Shown here one piece after another: positions 53,064 to 61,264 of a DNA stretch of 64,000 bases. Each line of letters begins with the position of its first letter. Position 1 is the first letter of the stretch. Source of the DNA: Peribacillus muralis (GTDB lineage: Bacteria; Bacillota; Bacilli; Bacillales; DSM-1321). The stretch spans positions 4,393,051-4,457,050 of the forward strand of contig NZ_CP017080.1 in assembly GCF_001645685.2 (NCBI RefSeq). The letters run 5' to 3'. Both the position numbers and the translations under genes were made by a program. The notes below the pieces were generated by a model. It was given only the letters and a program-made list of their open reading frames with translations, was not told the origin of the DNA and did not search any database.

Positions 53064-53561
53064 ATGGTTAATATTGAACAATCAATGTCTGAAAAGACAG
53101 CTCGTAGATGGCTAAGTGAACGAGGCGTTAAATTGGAGGACATCGCAGAGCTTGTCATGTATTTACAATCCAGCTATCATGAAAATCTCCAAATGTCCGA
53201 TTGCCTTCATAACGTCGAACGGGTCCTTTCAAAACGCGAGGTCCAAAATGCCATCCTGACCGGCATCCAGCTGGATATGCTGGCCGAGAAAAAATTACTT
53301 GAGGAACCATTACAGAGCATCATTGAAATAGATGAAGGACTATATGGAGTCGATGAAATATTGGCTTTTTCGATCGTCAATGTTTACGGATCGATCGGCT
53401 TTACGAATTATGGTTTCATCGATAAACAAAAACCAGGCATCTTACAATATTTGAATGATAAAAGCACAGGTAAGGTCAACACCTTTTTGGATGACATCGT
53501 CGGGGCAATTGCCGCTGCCGCTTCAAGCCGGCTTGCCCATCGAACCGAAAATGCAGAATGA
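53064..53561 (+). CDS. yutG: Phosphatidylglycerophosphatase A-like protein YutG
   Basis: 165 aa from the ATG at 53064, which has GGGTGATG just upstream; the ATG at 53052 overlaps that site. It carries the PgpA-family residues in the helical regions VERVLSKREVQNAILTGIQLD and VDEILAFSIVNVYGSIGFTNYGFIDKQKPG, followed by a C-terminal VNTFLDDIVGAIAAAASSRLAHR. B. subtilis YutG belongs to the same family. A phosphatase role is inferred by family; membrane segments are not obvious. Confidence 0.82.
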   Translation: MVNIEQSMSEKTARRWLSERGVKLEDIAELVMYLQSSYHENLQMSDCLHNVERVLSKREVQNAILTGIQLDMLAEKKLLEEPLQSIIEIDEGLYGVDEILAFSIVNVYGSIGFTNYGFIDKQKPGILQYLNDKSTGKVNTFLDDIVGAIAAAASSRLAHRTENAE

Positions 53562-53593
53562 GGTCAGTTGATGCCGCAAAATGAAAATGGCAC

Positions 53594-53614
53594 AAAAAAA
53601 CCAGGGCCGCCATG
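53594..53614 (+). terminator. Left half of a terminator split by the IS3 element (right half 54904-54924)
   Basis: AAAAAAACCAGGGCCGCC (53594-53611) and GGCAGACCTGGTTTTTTT (54907-54924) would form a hairpin of ACCAGG/CCTGGT and GCC/GGC pairs with an ATG loop if the element were removed. It once served the convergent yutG and yutF genes. Confidence 0.8.
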
Positions 53615-53651
53615 TGAACTGACCCATCGAATTGAGACTTAGAAAAAACAC

Positions 53652-54515
53652 TCATGCTGCCTGCTCTCCAAACTCAATTGGAGACAGGTAGTTTAATTTT
53701 GCTTGAATACGTATTTGGTTATAATAATACATGTATTGATTTACCATTTGCACTACTTTAGAATTAGATATAGATGCTCTTCTTTGAGTGTTGAATCCTT
53801 CCGACTTTAGCGAGGAGTGAAAGGATTCTATGACGGCATTATCATGGCAGTTTCCTTTTCGGGACATGCTTGTGATGATGCCTTTTTCTTTAGCTAAATT
53901 TTGAAAAACATAAGATGTATAAACAGAACCTTGATCAGTATGAATCAGTAACCCATCTTTTGGTTTTCTTTTCTCTACAGCTTCATTAAGTGTATTTTTA
54001 ACCAAATCTACATCCTGAGTCTCACTCACTTTGTAGGTTACAATCTCGTTATTATAAAGGTCTATGATTGTTGATAAATACAACATTTTTGATCCATATG
54101 GTAAATAAGTGATGTCCGTTACCCATTTCTCATTAGGCTTGGCAGCTGTAAATTCTCTATTTAGGATATTTTTCACCACAATGTTACTCTCACCATTTAA
54201 ATATTTTGGTCGTTTAACTTTAATTTGACACTGCACTTGATATTTCTGCATGATCTTTTGAACTGTTTTTCGATTAACTTCAATTCCATGTATTCTTTTT
54301 AGAAGAGCCTTGATTTTCCTATGACCATAATGAAAATGACTCTCTCCGCATAGGAGAACGACTACTTCTTCAAGTGGGCTCATAACGGATCTTGTATACT
54401 TTTTCTTCCACCTATAATAGGTGGCCTTAGGTACTTCTAATACTGTTAATATATCAACGATTTTGTACATGGAAGACAGTTCCTTGACTACTTGTACAAC
54501 AATTTGTGGCTCCAA
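53652..54515 (-). CDS. IS3-family transposase OrfB (catalytic part)
   Basis: 287 aa. Integrase core with the DDE residues: D in WVTDITYLPYG (about residue 138), D in LIHTDQGSVYTS (about 198) and E in AVIESFHSSLKSEG (about 235). Its N-terminal region is an HTH_21-like CGESHFHYGHRKIKALL. Full length without stops. It is read in fusion after -1 frameshifting from OrfA, or from the TTG at 54515. It cuts and joins the element ends. Confidence 0.95.
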   Translation of the reverse strand: MEPQIVVQVVKELSSMYKIVDILTVLEVPKATYYRWKKKYTRSVMSPLEEVVVLLCGESHFHYGHRKIKALLKRIHGIEVNRKTVQKIMQKYQVQCQIKVKRPKYLNGESNIVVKNILNREFTAAKPNEKWVTDITYLPYGSKMLYLSTIIDLYNNEIVTYKVSETQDVDLVKNTLNEAVEKRKPKDGLLIHTDQGSVYTSYVFQNLAKEKGIITSMSRKGNCHDNAVIESFHSSLKSEGFNTQRRASISNSKVVQMVNQYMYYYNQIRIQAKLNYLSPIEFGEQAA

Positions 54516-54835
54516 CTCCTCTCGATCTCTTGGTACTTTTTTAAGATTTCCAACTGTGCTTTTAATTGCTTATTCTCTTGTTTTAAAGCATCTTTTTCAC
54601 TTAAACCAGCAGGTCCTTTTCCATACGTATATTGTTTTCCTACAGGCTGAGAGAATCGATGGGTTTGCCCTTCATCATGCCATTTCTTCCATGTTTTAAT
54701 CTGGGATACATTTTTGATTCCTAACTGTTTCATTATTGCTTTATTACTCATTCCTTGTAACTTTAATTCTACAGCTTGCCATTTTACTTCCTCGGGGTAG
54801 TGAACTCTTGTGCCCATGAAGAAAAACACCTCCAA
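54488..54835 (-). CDS. IS3-family transposase OrfA (HTH part)
   Basis: 115 aa with an HTH (YPEEVKWQAVELKLQGMSN, AIMKQLGIKNVSQIKTWKKW) and a C-terminal leucine-rich helix (LKQENKQLKAQLEILKKY). Near its end the slippery heptamer A-AAA-AAG (54536-54542, minus strand) in TTA-AAA-AAG allows -1 frameshifting into orfB, giving ...LEILKKVPRDREELEPQIVV.... This is the standard IS3 arrangement. Confidence 0.93.
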   Translation of the reverse strand: MEVFFFMGTRVHYPEEVKWQAVELKLQGMSNKAIMKQLGIKNVSQIKTWKKWHDEGQTHRFSQPVGKQYTYGKGPAGLSEKDALKQENKQLKAQLEILKKYQEIERSWSHKLLYK

Positions 54836-54923
54836 AATCGTTTAGATAACTAATACGACTCAAGGGGTGTTTTTTCCTTGTCTCATTTTACTGGGTCACT
54901 CTAATGGGCAGACCTGGTTTTTT

Positions 54924-55691
54924 TCATTCGAATTTCCATAGATCGAGCGTGTTGACCACATATGTTGGCTGCTGATCATATTGCTTCAGGCGTTCTGAAT
55001 CCGTTACGCCGGTATGGACAAGCAAGGTATCGATGCCTGCATTGATGCCAGCCATGATATCCGTATCATAGTTATCGCCGACCATGATCGTCTCTCCCTT
55101 AGGAACCCCCAATACTTGGAGCGCTTGCTCGACGATGACCGATTCAGGCTTACCGATGAAAATCGGCTGCACTTGAGTCGAAACGGATACAACGGAGGTC
55201 AACGCACCATTACCCGGCATAAGTCCCTGTTCGGTAGGGATGGCAATATCCCCGTTGGTTGAGATGAAGGTCGCTCCATTCCGGACTGCCAGGCATGCCT
55301 TTGACAGCTTTTCGTAGTTGACGCCACGGTCGATGCCCATCACAAGGAAGTCTGGATTTTCATCCACCAGCTGCATTCCTTTTTCCTTGATGGCCTCGAT
55401 GATCCCTTCTTCACCCACTACATAGACGGACGCATCCTTTTTTTGTTGGGCTATGTAATTGGCAGTCGCCATGCTTGTCGTGAAAACTTGTTCATCTTCG
55501 GAAGCGATCCCGATGCTCCTCAATTTATCCGCTACCTGTGCCGGGGTCCGGGACGAGTTGTTGGTTACGAATAAATAAGGGATATCCCTTTTTTTCAGGT
55601 CATTTATGAACCCAGCCGCCTCCGCGATTTGTTCAGTACCGCGGTACATGGTGCCATCTAAGTCAATTAAATATCCTTTATACGCCTTCAT
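54924..55691 (-). CDS. yutF: HAD hydrolase YutF (NagD-like, TIGR01457 type)
   Basis: 255 aa. HAD IIA subfamily: motif I YLIDLDGTMYRGTE, motif II FVTNNSSRT, motif III-IV KPESVIVEQALQVL and MVGDNYDTDIMAGINAG near residue 195. The phosphatase substrates in this NagD-like group are p-nitrophenyl phosphate and small sugar or nucleotide phosphates. The start has TTAGGAAGGCGAACTAA ATG. Its transcript once ended at the terminator now split by the IS element. Confidence 0.93.
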   Translation of the reverse strand: MKAYKGYLIDLDGTMYRGTEQIAEAAGFINDLKKRDIPYLFVTNNSSRTPAQVADKLRSIGIASEDEQVFTTSMATANYIAQQKKDASVYVVGEEGIIEAIKEKGMQLVDENPDFLVMGIDRGVNYEKLSKACLAVRNGATFISTNGDIAIPTEQGLMPGNGALTSVVSVSTQVQPIFIGKPESVIVEQALQVLGVPKGETIMVGDNYDTDIMAGINAGIDTLLVHTGVTDSERLKQYDQQPTYVVNTLDLWKFE

Positions 55692-55713
55692 TTAGTTCGC
55701 CTTCCTAACGCTG

Positions 55714-56151
55714 CTAGTTTTTAAAAGCCGATACAGGTCCCAATTCGTTTGTTAAGTAGTCCCTTACCGAATGAGGGAATGACTTGAATGCCCCGATGTT
55801 TTCCTTGAACACGGAATGCAGCGCTTGGTGATCGACTTCAATGAAATCCTGAACGAGCATTTTCCTTAGTGGCAGCACCTTTTTAAATTGCACCATTTTA
55901 TCCTCGGAAATGACTTTTTCATCATGCAGGATATCGATGATATCATCATAGCTGCCTGGGTCGCGCATGATGAAACCATCGATTATCGCATTTCCCGCAT
56001 CAAGCACGGAATCGATGGATGTATGTATCAGCCTTTCCGTGATAAGCTCGGAATGGTCTCCATCCCAATTATCAAGCCCTTCGAAAATTCCAAGCTGCTT
56101 TTCAAGAAAAACTAATATTTGTTCAATCTTTTGACGGTCTACAAAGTACAT
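55714..56151 (-). CDS. yutE: DUF86 (HepT-like) protein YutE
   Basis: 145 aa, HepT-like helical protein: FLEKQLGIFEGL..., TSIDSVLDAGNAIIDGFIMRDPGSYDDIIDILH and LRKMLVQDFIEVD. The HepT toxin motif R-x4-6-H-x-Y is not present; the corresponding region reads RKMLVQDFIEVD with D and F in place of H and Y. No MntA-like nucleotidyltransferase antitoxin is adjacent. B. subtilis YutE is the same orphan; RNase activity is unlikely. Confidence 0.88.
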   Translation of the reverse strand: MYFVDRQKIEQILVFLEKQLGIFEGLDNWDGDHSELITERLIHTSIDSVLDAGNAIIDGFIMRDPGSYDDIIDILHDEKVISEDKMVQFKKVLPLRKMLVQDFIEVDHQALHSVFKENIGAFKSFPHSVRDYLTNELGPVSAFKN

Positions 56152-56508
56152 TTTTTCCAGATCCTTTCTGATCTAAGATGCTAGGGGGATCATTGCTATA
56201 ATTGAATGGCAAGTCGGTTCATGACTGCATTAAACCTGCCTTATTACTTGATGATACCATAGCTTCTCCCACACTCTCAATTCCTTCAGCCCAATCCTTT
56301 TATCGTATGGAGCATTTGCCCCTTTTTCAAGGGTTGCAACTAGGGAAACCGTATCCTTTATATTCTTGACATCCAGCCCCATATCGATGCCAGCCAATCA
56401 ATATGTCTGTCACTAGCCGGAGTGAAACCGAATCTAAAAATGACTGTTCCCCTATTAAAGTCGCTTTGTTATGATGTAACTACAAATAAATAACAAGGGA
56501 ATGATACT
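56152..56508. other. Intergenic region without recognised feature
   Basis: Between yutE and the DUF3055 gene, divergent, I see no gene, RNA or strong hairpin. A TTGTTATGATGTAA stretch about 25 bp before the DUF3055 start could be its -10 region. Confidence 0.5.
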
Positions 56509-56775
56509 ATGGAAGATCGTTTTTATTTATACAACGATGTCGTTGATACGAAAACCCGGTTCATCAGTTTCATGGGAGAGGAATCAAGATACGATTTAGC
56601 GATCACGACAACCGATCGTTTTTATGGAAAAAAACTTGTGCTGAATATGCAGAGTAACCGTTTCGCCATAATTGGGCCGGATGATTTAGAAGAGGAAGGC
56701 TACCTTGAGCATGCCTTTCAGTTGTCAGAAGCGGAGGCGGAAGAATTAAGTCACTTTTTAATGGAAATCGTCTAA
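56509..56775 (+). CDS. DUF3055 family protein
   Basis: 88 aa, soluble and acidic. The conserved-looking start DRFYLYNDVVDTKTRFISFMG, the middle RYDLAITTTDRFYGKKLVLNMQSNRFAIIG and C-terminal SEAEAEELSHFLMEIV match the small DUF3055 proteins of Bacillus. No motif reveals activity. Start ATG with an AAGGG site (ACAAGGGAATGATACT). Confidence 0.82.
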   Translation: MEDRFYLYNDVVDTKTRFISFMGEESRYDLAITTTDRFYGKKLVLNMQSNRFAIIGPDDLEEEGYLEHAFQLSEAEAEELSHFLMEIV

Positions 56776-56841
56776 AATGCTGAAGTTTTCTTCCTGAACG
56801 GGAAACCTACTGAATGTACGATTACATGAGGGGGGATTACT

Positions 56842-57129
56842 TTGGACAAAGAAGAATACCATGACTTCTCCAATGTAGAAAAGCAACGGGATTACTTAAT
56901 CCCTGAAGAATTTCCCGAAGGACCATTTGGATCACCCATTGCAAAAGATGCACCAGTTGAAAACAAGGACACGCCATGGCAGGAAGGGCAACGATACCAA
57001 AGTGCCTTCAATTATGAAAATAAGTCGCTGCACGAAGATTTGCCACGTAAATACCCTGGTGCACATCCGACACATGATGATCCAGATAAAGATGAGCAGC
57101 CTCCTTACAAAGGGTACGGAAGCTCATGA
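56842..57129 (+). CDS. Small acidic/proline-rich cytosolic protein
   Basis: 95 aa from a TTG with GAGGGGGG upstream. It is Pro/Asp/Glu/Tyr-rich with little secondary structure: RDYLIPEEFPEGPFGSP, TPWQEGQRYQSAFNYENK and HPTHDDPDKDEQPPYKG. No cysteine, no membrane segment, no known motif. Similar small proteins occur in Bacillus, with unknown function. Confidence 0.72.
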   Translation: MDKEEYHDFSNVEKQRDYLIPEEFPEGPFGSPIAKDAPVENKDTPWQEGQRYQSAFNYENKSLHEDLPRKYPGAHPTHDDPDKDEQPPYKGYGSS

Positions 57130-57134
57130 CTTGG

Positions 57135-57163
57135 AAGGCCAGAGCATTTCTGGCCTTTTTTAC
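57135..57163. terminator. Terminator between small protein gene and yutD
   Basis: AAGGCCAGA pairs with TCTGGCCTT around a GCATT loop and is followed by TTTTTAC. Confidence 0.9.
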
Positions 57164-57435
57164 TTCTTGACCTTCTTCACGACGAAATAAGGACAGCCAA
57201 AATTACAGTATTCATATAGATATTCACTGAGTGTGCTGATTTTCGTGTCAAAGGTCGCTTTCTGATTCGTATCATCAAAAAATCCGCGCAGCCTTAATTG
57301 ACCGTAACCCCAATCCCCCACGATATAATCATACTTCGTTAAAATCTCACTGTATCTGGCTTTAAAGGCATCTTCGTTATACCCTTCCCTTTCATCCTCT
57401 ATTATTTCATAGGTCAGGTTATTGATGGTAATCAT
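57160..57435 (-). CDS. yutD: YutD (DUF1027)
   Basis: 91 aa from the ATG at 57435, which has AGAGGTGAAAGCA upstream; an eight-codon upstream extension is unsupported. DUF1027 blocks: YEIIEDEREGYNEDAFKARYSEIL, YDYIVGDWGYGQLRLRGFF and YLYEYCNFGCPYFVVKK with a conserved C-x3-C. Function unknown. Convergent to the preceding small gene and divergent from yutC. Confidence 0.88.
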   Translation of the reverse strand: MITINNLTYEIIEDEREGYNEDAFKARYSEILTKYDYIVGDWGYGQLRLRGFFDDTNQKATFDTKISTLSEYLYEYCNFGCPYFVVKKVKK

Positions 57436-57545
57436 TGCTTTCACCTCTTTAAAATACATTCTTTCTTTAAATTATAACTGATTCCCCATCAATTACTAAG
57501 CGAAAAATAGAGAAATATGTTCATCCTAAAGTTATGGGGGTGTTA

Positions 57546-58205
57546 ATGATGAAAAAGACAATCATGACGTTAGGTTTAAGCTCGATCATTGCACTGACCG
57601 GCTGCTCCGATAAACACGAGCAGGGGCTCGGTGCAAAAAACCATGCAAACAACCCAACAAACGTAAATAATCCCACTCAGTATTATGACGAGGATTATCG
57701 TAATCATGATAACAAAAGCGATGACTTCGGGTTTACCCGGACAAATAAGACGACTACTAACAGACGTAACGTTTCCAATAAGACCGCTTCCATCGATCGT
57801 GAGCAATTATCGGATGTCATATCCAAGCTCAGTGTACAAATTCCGAGTGTCAATGATGTATCCACCCTTGTGACAGACGAGGAAGTTCTCGTCGTTTATG
57901 ATACGGATACCAAGGATAGGATGGATACCGCTGACCAAGTGAAGCGCACTGCCATGTCTGTCGTCCCTCGTTATTATCATGTATATGTTAGTGATGATCC
58001 TGCCCTTGCCCAAAATGTCGAGAATTTCGCTACATTGAAATCAGGCAGCAGAGGCATTGACTATACGATTGAACAGACCATCAAAAGCATGCTCAAGTCA
58101 CCACAAGGATACAAGATGAGCGATGTGGAAAATGAAAACGGTGAAATGATCAACGATAATAAAGATCATCACGATAATATCAGGCAAAAAATGAGCAATC
58201 TCTGA
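57546..58205 (+). CDS. yutC: YutC, YhcN/YlaJ-type sporulation lipoprotein
   Basis: 219 aa from the ATG at 57546 (ATG again at 57549) after a GGGGGTG site. A signal peptide ends in the lipobox LTGC (Cys about 19), followed by an Asn-rich linker (NHANNPTNVNNPTQYYD) and a C-terminal YhcN/YlaJ-like domain containing VLVVYDTDTKDRMDTADQVKRTAMSVVPRYYHVYVSDDPAL. Relatives are sporulation-associated membrane lipoproteins of the forespore or spore membrane. The C-terminus is Asp/Asn/His-rich. Confidence 0.87.
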   Translation: MMKKTIMTLGLSSIIALTGCSDKHEQGLGAKNHANNPTNVNNPTQYYDEDYRNHDNKSDDFGFTRTNKTTTNRRNVSNKTASIDREQLSDVISKLSVQIPSVNDVSTLVTDEEVLVVYDTDTKDRMDTADQVKRTAMSVVPRYYHVYVSDDPALAQNVENFATLKSGSRGIDYTIEQTIKSMLKSPQGYKMSDVENENGEMINDNKDHHDNIRQKMSNL

Positions 58206-58215
58206 TTCGCAATAA

Positions 58216-58251
58216 AAGGAAAGGACCGAATGCATTTCGGTCCTTTCCTTC
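58216..58251. terminator. Bidirectional terminator between yutC and lipA
   Basis: AAGGAAAGGACCGAAA pairs with TTTCGGTCCTTTCCTT around a TGCA loop. Confidence 0.92.
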
Positions 58252-58254
58252 GTT

Positions 58255-59169
58255 CTATTTCAATAATTCTTCACCTTTGCTTTGCTTGTGTTTTGCAGCT
58301 GCATTGACCTGTTCATCCGCGTGATACGAAGAGCGGACAAGCGGACCTGACTCACAATGGCTGAAGCCTTTTTCCAAAGCGCGGTCTTTCAATTCAGAAA
58401 ATTCCTCGGGAGTGTAGTATTTAAGAACCTTCAAGTGCTTTTTGGTTGGCTGCAAATACTGGCCGATCGTCATGATATCGACATTATTCGCCCTTAGGTC
58501 ATCCATCGTTTCAAGGATTTCATCGCGCGTTTCGCCTAGACCGACCATCAAGCTGGATTTTGTCGGGATCTCCGGATACAATTCCTTAGCCCTTCTTAAC
58601 AGCTCCAATGAACGTTCATATTTCGCCTGGGCCCGTACGCGATCGGATAAGCTTCTGACGGTCTCTATATTATGGTTGAGAATATCCGGCTTGGCATCCA
58701 TCAAAATCTTGATATTTTCATGCAATCCACCCATATCGGACGGCAATACTTCAATGGATGTAAATGGGTTTTTACGGCGGATGGCACGAACCGTTTCAGC
58801 AAAAACCTCAGCGCCTCCATCCTTTAAATCATCACGGGCAACAGCCGTTATGACCACATGCTTTAAATTCATCAGTACAACGGAGTCTGCGACACGCTCA
58901 GGTTCCGCCCAGTCCAGCTCATTGGGACGCCCGGTTGTAACCGCACAAAAGCGGCAGGCCCTTGTACATATTTCCCCTAGGATCATGAAGGTCGCCGTTC
59001 TTCTTACCGCCCAGCATTCGTGGATATTCGGGCATTTCGCTTCCTCACAAACCGTATGGAGATTTTTCTCTCGCATCATATTTTTTAAACCAAGATAATT
59101 TTCATTAGTATTAAGCTTTATTTTTAACCAATCTGGTTTTCGAAGAATTTCTTTATTTGTAGAAGACAC
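58255..59169 (-). CDS. lipA: Lipoyl synthase LipA
   Basis: 304 aa from the GTG at 59169 (GGAGTG eight bases upstream); a 33-base upstream extension is unsupported. B. subtilis LipA is 298 aa. The auxiliary cluster motif [12 protein letters not shown] near residue 50 and the radical-[11 protein letters not shown] near 78 are present, with [15 protein letters not shown] and [12 protein letters not shown] downstream, plus RSSYHADEQ at the end. It inserts sulfur into octanoyl groups on lipoyl domains using two Fe-S clusters. Monocistronic, facing yutC. Confidence 0.96.
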   Translation of the reverse strand: MSSTNKEILRKPDWLKIKLNTNENYLGLKNMMREKNLHTVCEEAKCPNIHECWAVRRTATFMILGEICTRACRFCAVTTGRPNELDWAEPERVADSVVLMNLKHVVITAVARDDLKDGGAEVFAETVRAIRRKNPFTSIEVLPSDMGGLHENIKILMDAKPDILNHNIETVRSLSDRVRAQAKYERSLELLRRAKELYPEIPTKSSLMVGLGETRDEILETMDDLRANNVDIMTIGQYLQPTKKHLKVLKYYTPEEFSELKDRALEKGFSHCESGPLVRSSYHADEQVNAAAKHKQSKGEELLK

Positions 59170-59356
59170 GGAAATGTCACTCCATTCTATAGAAATTAAC
59201 ACACCCTACTTTAACAATAATAATACATTTATACAAGTTATAGTTGGATTCCCATTATTTATTTTTCATGTTTGAAGCCAAATCAGCAAAACTATAAAAG
59301 ATGGACGGACTGATGTTGTTATCAATATGGATAGTGTCATGAAAGGAGCTGCCCCG

Positions 59357-60349
59357 TTGAAAAGATTTTTCCTTTTTACAATAGCTTGTTCATTCATTAT
59401 GAACGGTCCTGGCCAAGTGGCTAATGCTGCTGCCGATATTCCTGAAGCATATGCAGGGAGGATGCAGCTATATAAGAATATGGAAGCGACCCTCCAGATA
59501 CCGTGGTATTATCTCGCTGGAGCTGATCAATATGAACATAGCATAAGACTTGCACGGCCGGATTTGGAGCCGGCAAAAGGGTTGATAGGCATCAATATCG
59601 AGCCTTCAAAATGGAGAGGGGCCCTTAACCCCGACATGAATGATGTGAATCCGCTCACGATTACCTTTTTTGATGGCTTGGGCGAGGATGGAGACGGTGA
59701 TGGCAAGGCGGATATCCTCAATGATACGGATCGTTTATATGCGTTTTCAAAGCAGCTCCGAAATTTTGGCACGGATGAAGATAATATTCGGATCGGCTTA
59801 TGGGATTATTATAAACGGGATAAAGCCGTCAGCATCATCATCGGCAATGCAGAGATCTACAAGAAATACGGCCGGCTCGATTTACAGGAAAAAGCCTTCC
59901 CGGTTCCGGTACGGACTCATTATACGTATTTAAATACATGGGGGAGCGCTCGCGGCTGGGGAGGCAGAAGGATTCATGAAGGCACTGACATCTTTGCTGA
60001 TTATAGCCTTCCGGTGCGATCGACGAGCTACGGCATCATTGAAATGAAGGGCTGGAATAAATACGGTGGCTGGCGGATAGGGATACGGGATTTAAATAAT
60101 ACGTATCATTACTTTGCCCATTTAAGCGGATTCACCGATGGGCTGAAGGTCGGACATATTGTCGAGCCCGGACAGGTCATCGGTGGAGTGGGCAGTACAG
60201 GTTATGGCCCTCCAGGAACATCCGGTAAATTCCCGCCACATCTTCACTATGGAATGTACAAAGATAACGGCCGTACAGAATGGAGCTTCGACCCTTACCC
60301 TTACTTGAAGCTGTGGGAAAGGAAAGATTTAGCCAAAAAGAAAAACTAA
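59357..60349 (+). CDS. yunA: Secreted M23 peptidase YunA (LytH-like)
   Basis: 330 aa from the TTG at 59357, with AAAGGAG nine bases upstream (an ATG ten codons earlier lacks a site). A signal peptide (LKRFFLFTIACSFIMNGPGQVANA) is followed by an N-terminal domain (IPWYYLAGADQYEHSIR, PDMNDVNPLTITFFDGLGEDGDGDGKAD with a calcium-like loop) and a LytM/M23 domain with the zinc ligands HEGTDIFAD and PPHLHYG. B. subtilis YunA/LytH acts in spore peptidoglycan (L-Ala-D-Glu endopeptidase, single L-Ala side chains); the same role is likely. Confidence 0.92.
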   Translation: MKRFFLFTIACSFIMNGPGQVANAAADIPEAYAGRMQLYKNMEATLQIPWYYLAGADQYEHSIRLARPDLEPAKGLIGINIEPSKWRGALNPDMNDVNPLTITFFDGLGEDGDGDGKADILNDTDRLYAFSKQLRNFGTDEDNIRIGLWDYYKRDKAVSIIIGNAEIYKKYGRLDLQEKAFPVPVRTHYTYLNTWGSARGWGGRRIHEGTDIFADYSLPVRSTSYGIIEMKGWNKYGGWRIGIRDLNNTYHYFAHLSGFTDGLKVGHIVEPGQVIGGVGSTGYGPPGTSGKFPPHLHYGMYKDNGRTEWSFDPYPYLKLWERKDLAKKKN

Positions 60350-60381
60350 GCGGCGCGGAATTTCCCGCTGCTTTTTTTTGA
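60348..60381 (+). terminator. Terminator after yunA
   Basis: AAGCGGCGCGG pairs imperfectly with CCCGCTGCTT around AATTT, followed by a T8 run. Confidence 0.85.
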
Positions 60382-60436
60382 TTCGAACATATTCCCCTGA
60401 AGCTGATGCATAGGTATTAGTAAAGGGGGCTAAAGC

Positions 60437-61183
60437 GTGTTCCGAAAAAGATTTCGCCCAATGAAATTTCGTAAAAAGGGGCCTCTCCCTACCCGCAAAG
60501 TATTTCTATATTCATTCATCCTTTTTATCATATCGAGCATCATGACACTTTGGTATGTTGATAAGGCCATCGAGCCTGTAATCATGAATGTTGCCGAAAA
60601 TGAAATCAAAAGGATTGCCACGGAAACGATCCATGAATCGGTCGATGAGAATATCGCCAAAATTGATATGAAGGAAATCATCACCAACAATAAAGGCAGC
60701 GAAGGCACCAGTTCCTCCTATAGCTTCAATCCAGCCGTATACAGTGAATTGCGCGCTAACATTACAAACGATATCCAAGACAAGCTTGGCATCAAACAGG
60801 GAAATCCTTTTAAAACGGGTTCAACCAAAATAAATGATGAACAATATAAAAGCGTGGTCTATTATATACCATTAGGCGTCGTGACCGGAAACAACCTCCT
60901 TTCCAACTATGGACCTGAAATCCCAGTGAAAATGTCAGTCATCGGCAATGTTGAATCGGACCTGAGAACGAAACTGACGAACGCCGGCATTAATAATGTT
61001 TATTATGAGTTGATCGTTGATTTTGATGTCAACATCCAAATCGTCATCCCCTCTTTCACTAAAGAGACCAAGGTAAGCCAGGAAGTGACAGTCGGCAGCT
61101 TATTGATCGAAGGTGATGTACCAAGTTATTTCAGTAATGGAAATGGAGCCGTCGCCCCTGCCATCATGAAAGAAAACAAATAA
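60437..61183 (+). CDS. yunB: Sporulation protein YunB
   Basis: 248 aa with a GTG start and AAAGGGGGC site. One N-terminal membrane segment (FLYSFILFIISSIMTLWYV) precedes an extracytoplasmic domain with AVYSELRANITNDIQDKLG and VVYYIPLGVVTGNNLLSNYGPEIPVKMSVIG and a strand-rich C-terminus (FDVNIQIVIPSF). YunB is a sigma-E-dependent sporulation protein needed for normal spore formation in B. subtilis. The N-terminal region is very basic. Confidence 0.92.
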   Translation: MFRKRFRPMKFRKKGPLPTRKVFLYSFILFIISSIMTLWYVDKAIEPVIMNVAENEIKRIATETIHESVDENIAKIDMKEIITNNKGSEGTSSSYSFNPAVYSELRANITNDIQDKLGIKQGNPFKTGSTKINDEQYKSVVYYIPLGVVTGNNLLSNYGPEIPVKMSVIGNVESDLRTKLTNAGINNVYYELIVDFDVNIQIVIPSFTKETKVSQEVTVGSLLIEGDVPSYFSNGNGAVAPAIMKENK

Positions 61184-61264
61184 TGAAAAACGATTTTACC
61201 ATAAGATATGAAACGCGCAATTTTCATGGGAACCCGCCTCAATTTGGATGCAAAGCACGAAACT

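Larger units (their letters stand above)
53615..54903 (-). mobile_element. Complete IS3-family (IS150-group-like) insertion sequence
   Basis: 1289 bp with imperfect terminal inverted repeats: left TGAACTGACCCA...AATTGAGAC...GAAAAAACAC and right, reversed, TAGAGTGACCCA...AAATGAGAC...GAAAAAACAC. The direct repeat ATG flanks it (53612-53614 and 54904-54906), a 3-bp target duplication as in IS3 elements. It carries orfA and orfB on the minus strand with a programmed frameshift and intact DDE residues, so it may be active. Confidence 0.93.

Noticed and set aside
53652..54835. Transposase inactivated by frameshift
   Set aside because: The shift between OrfA and OrfB is at a canonical slippery heptamer, the normal IS3-family mechanism.
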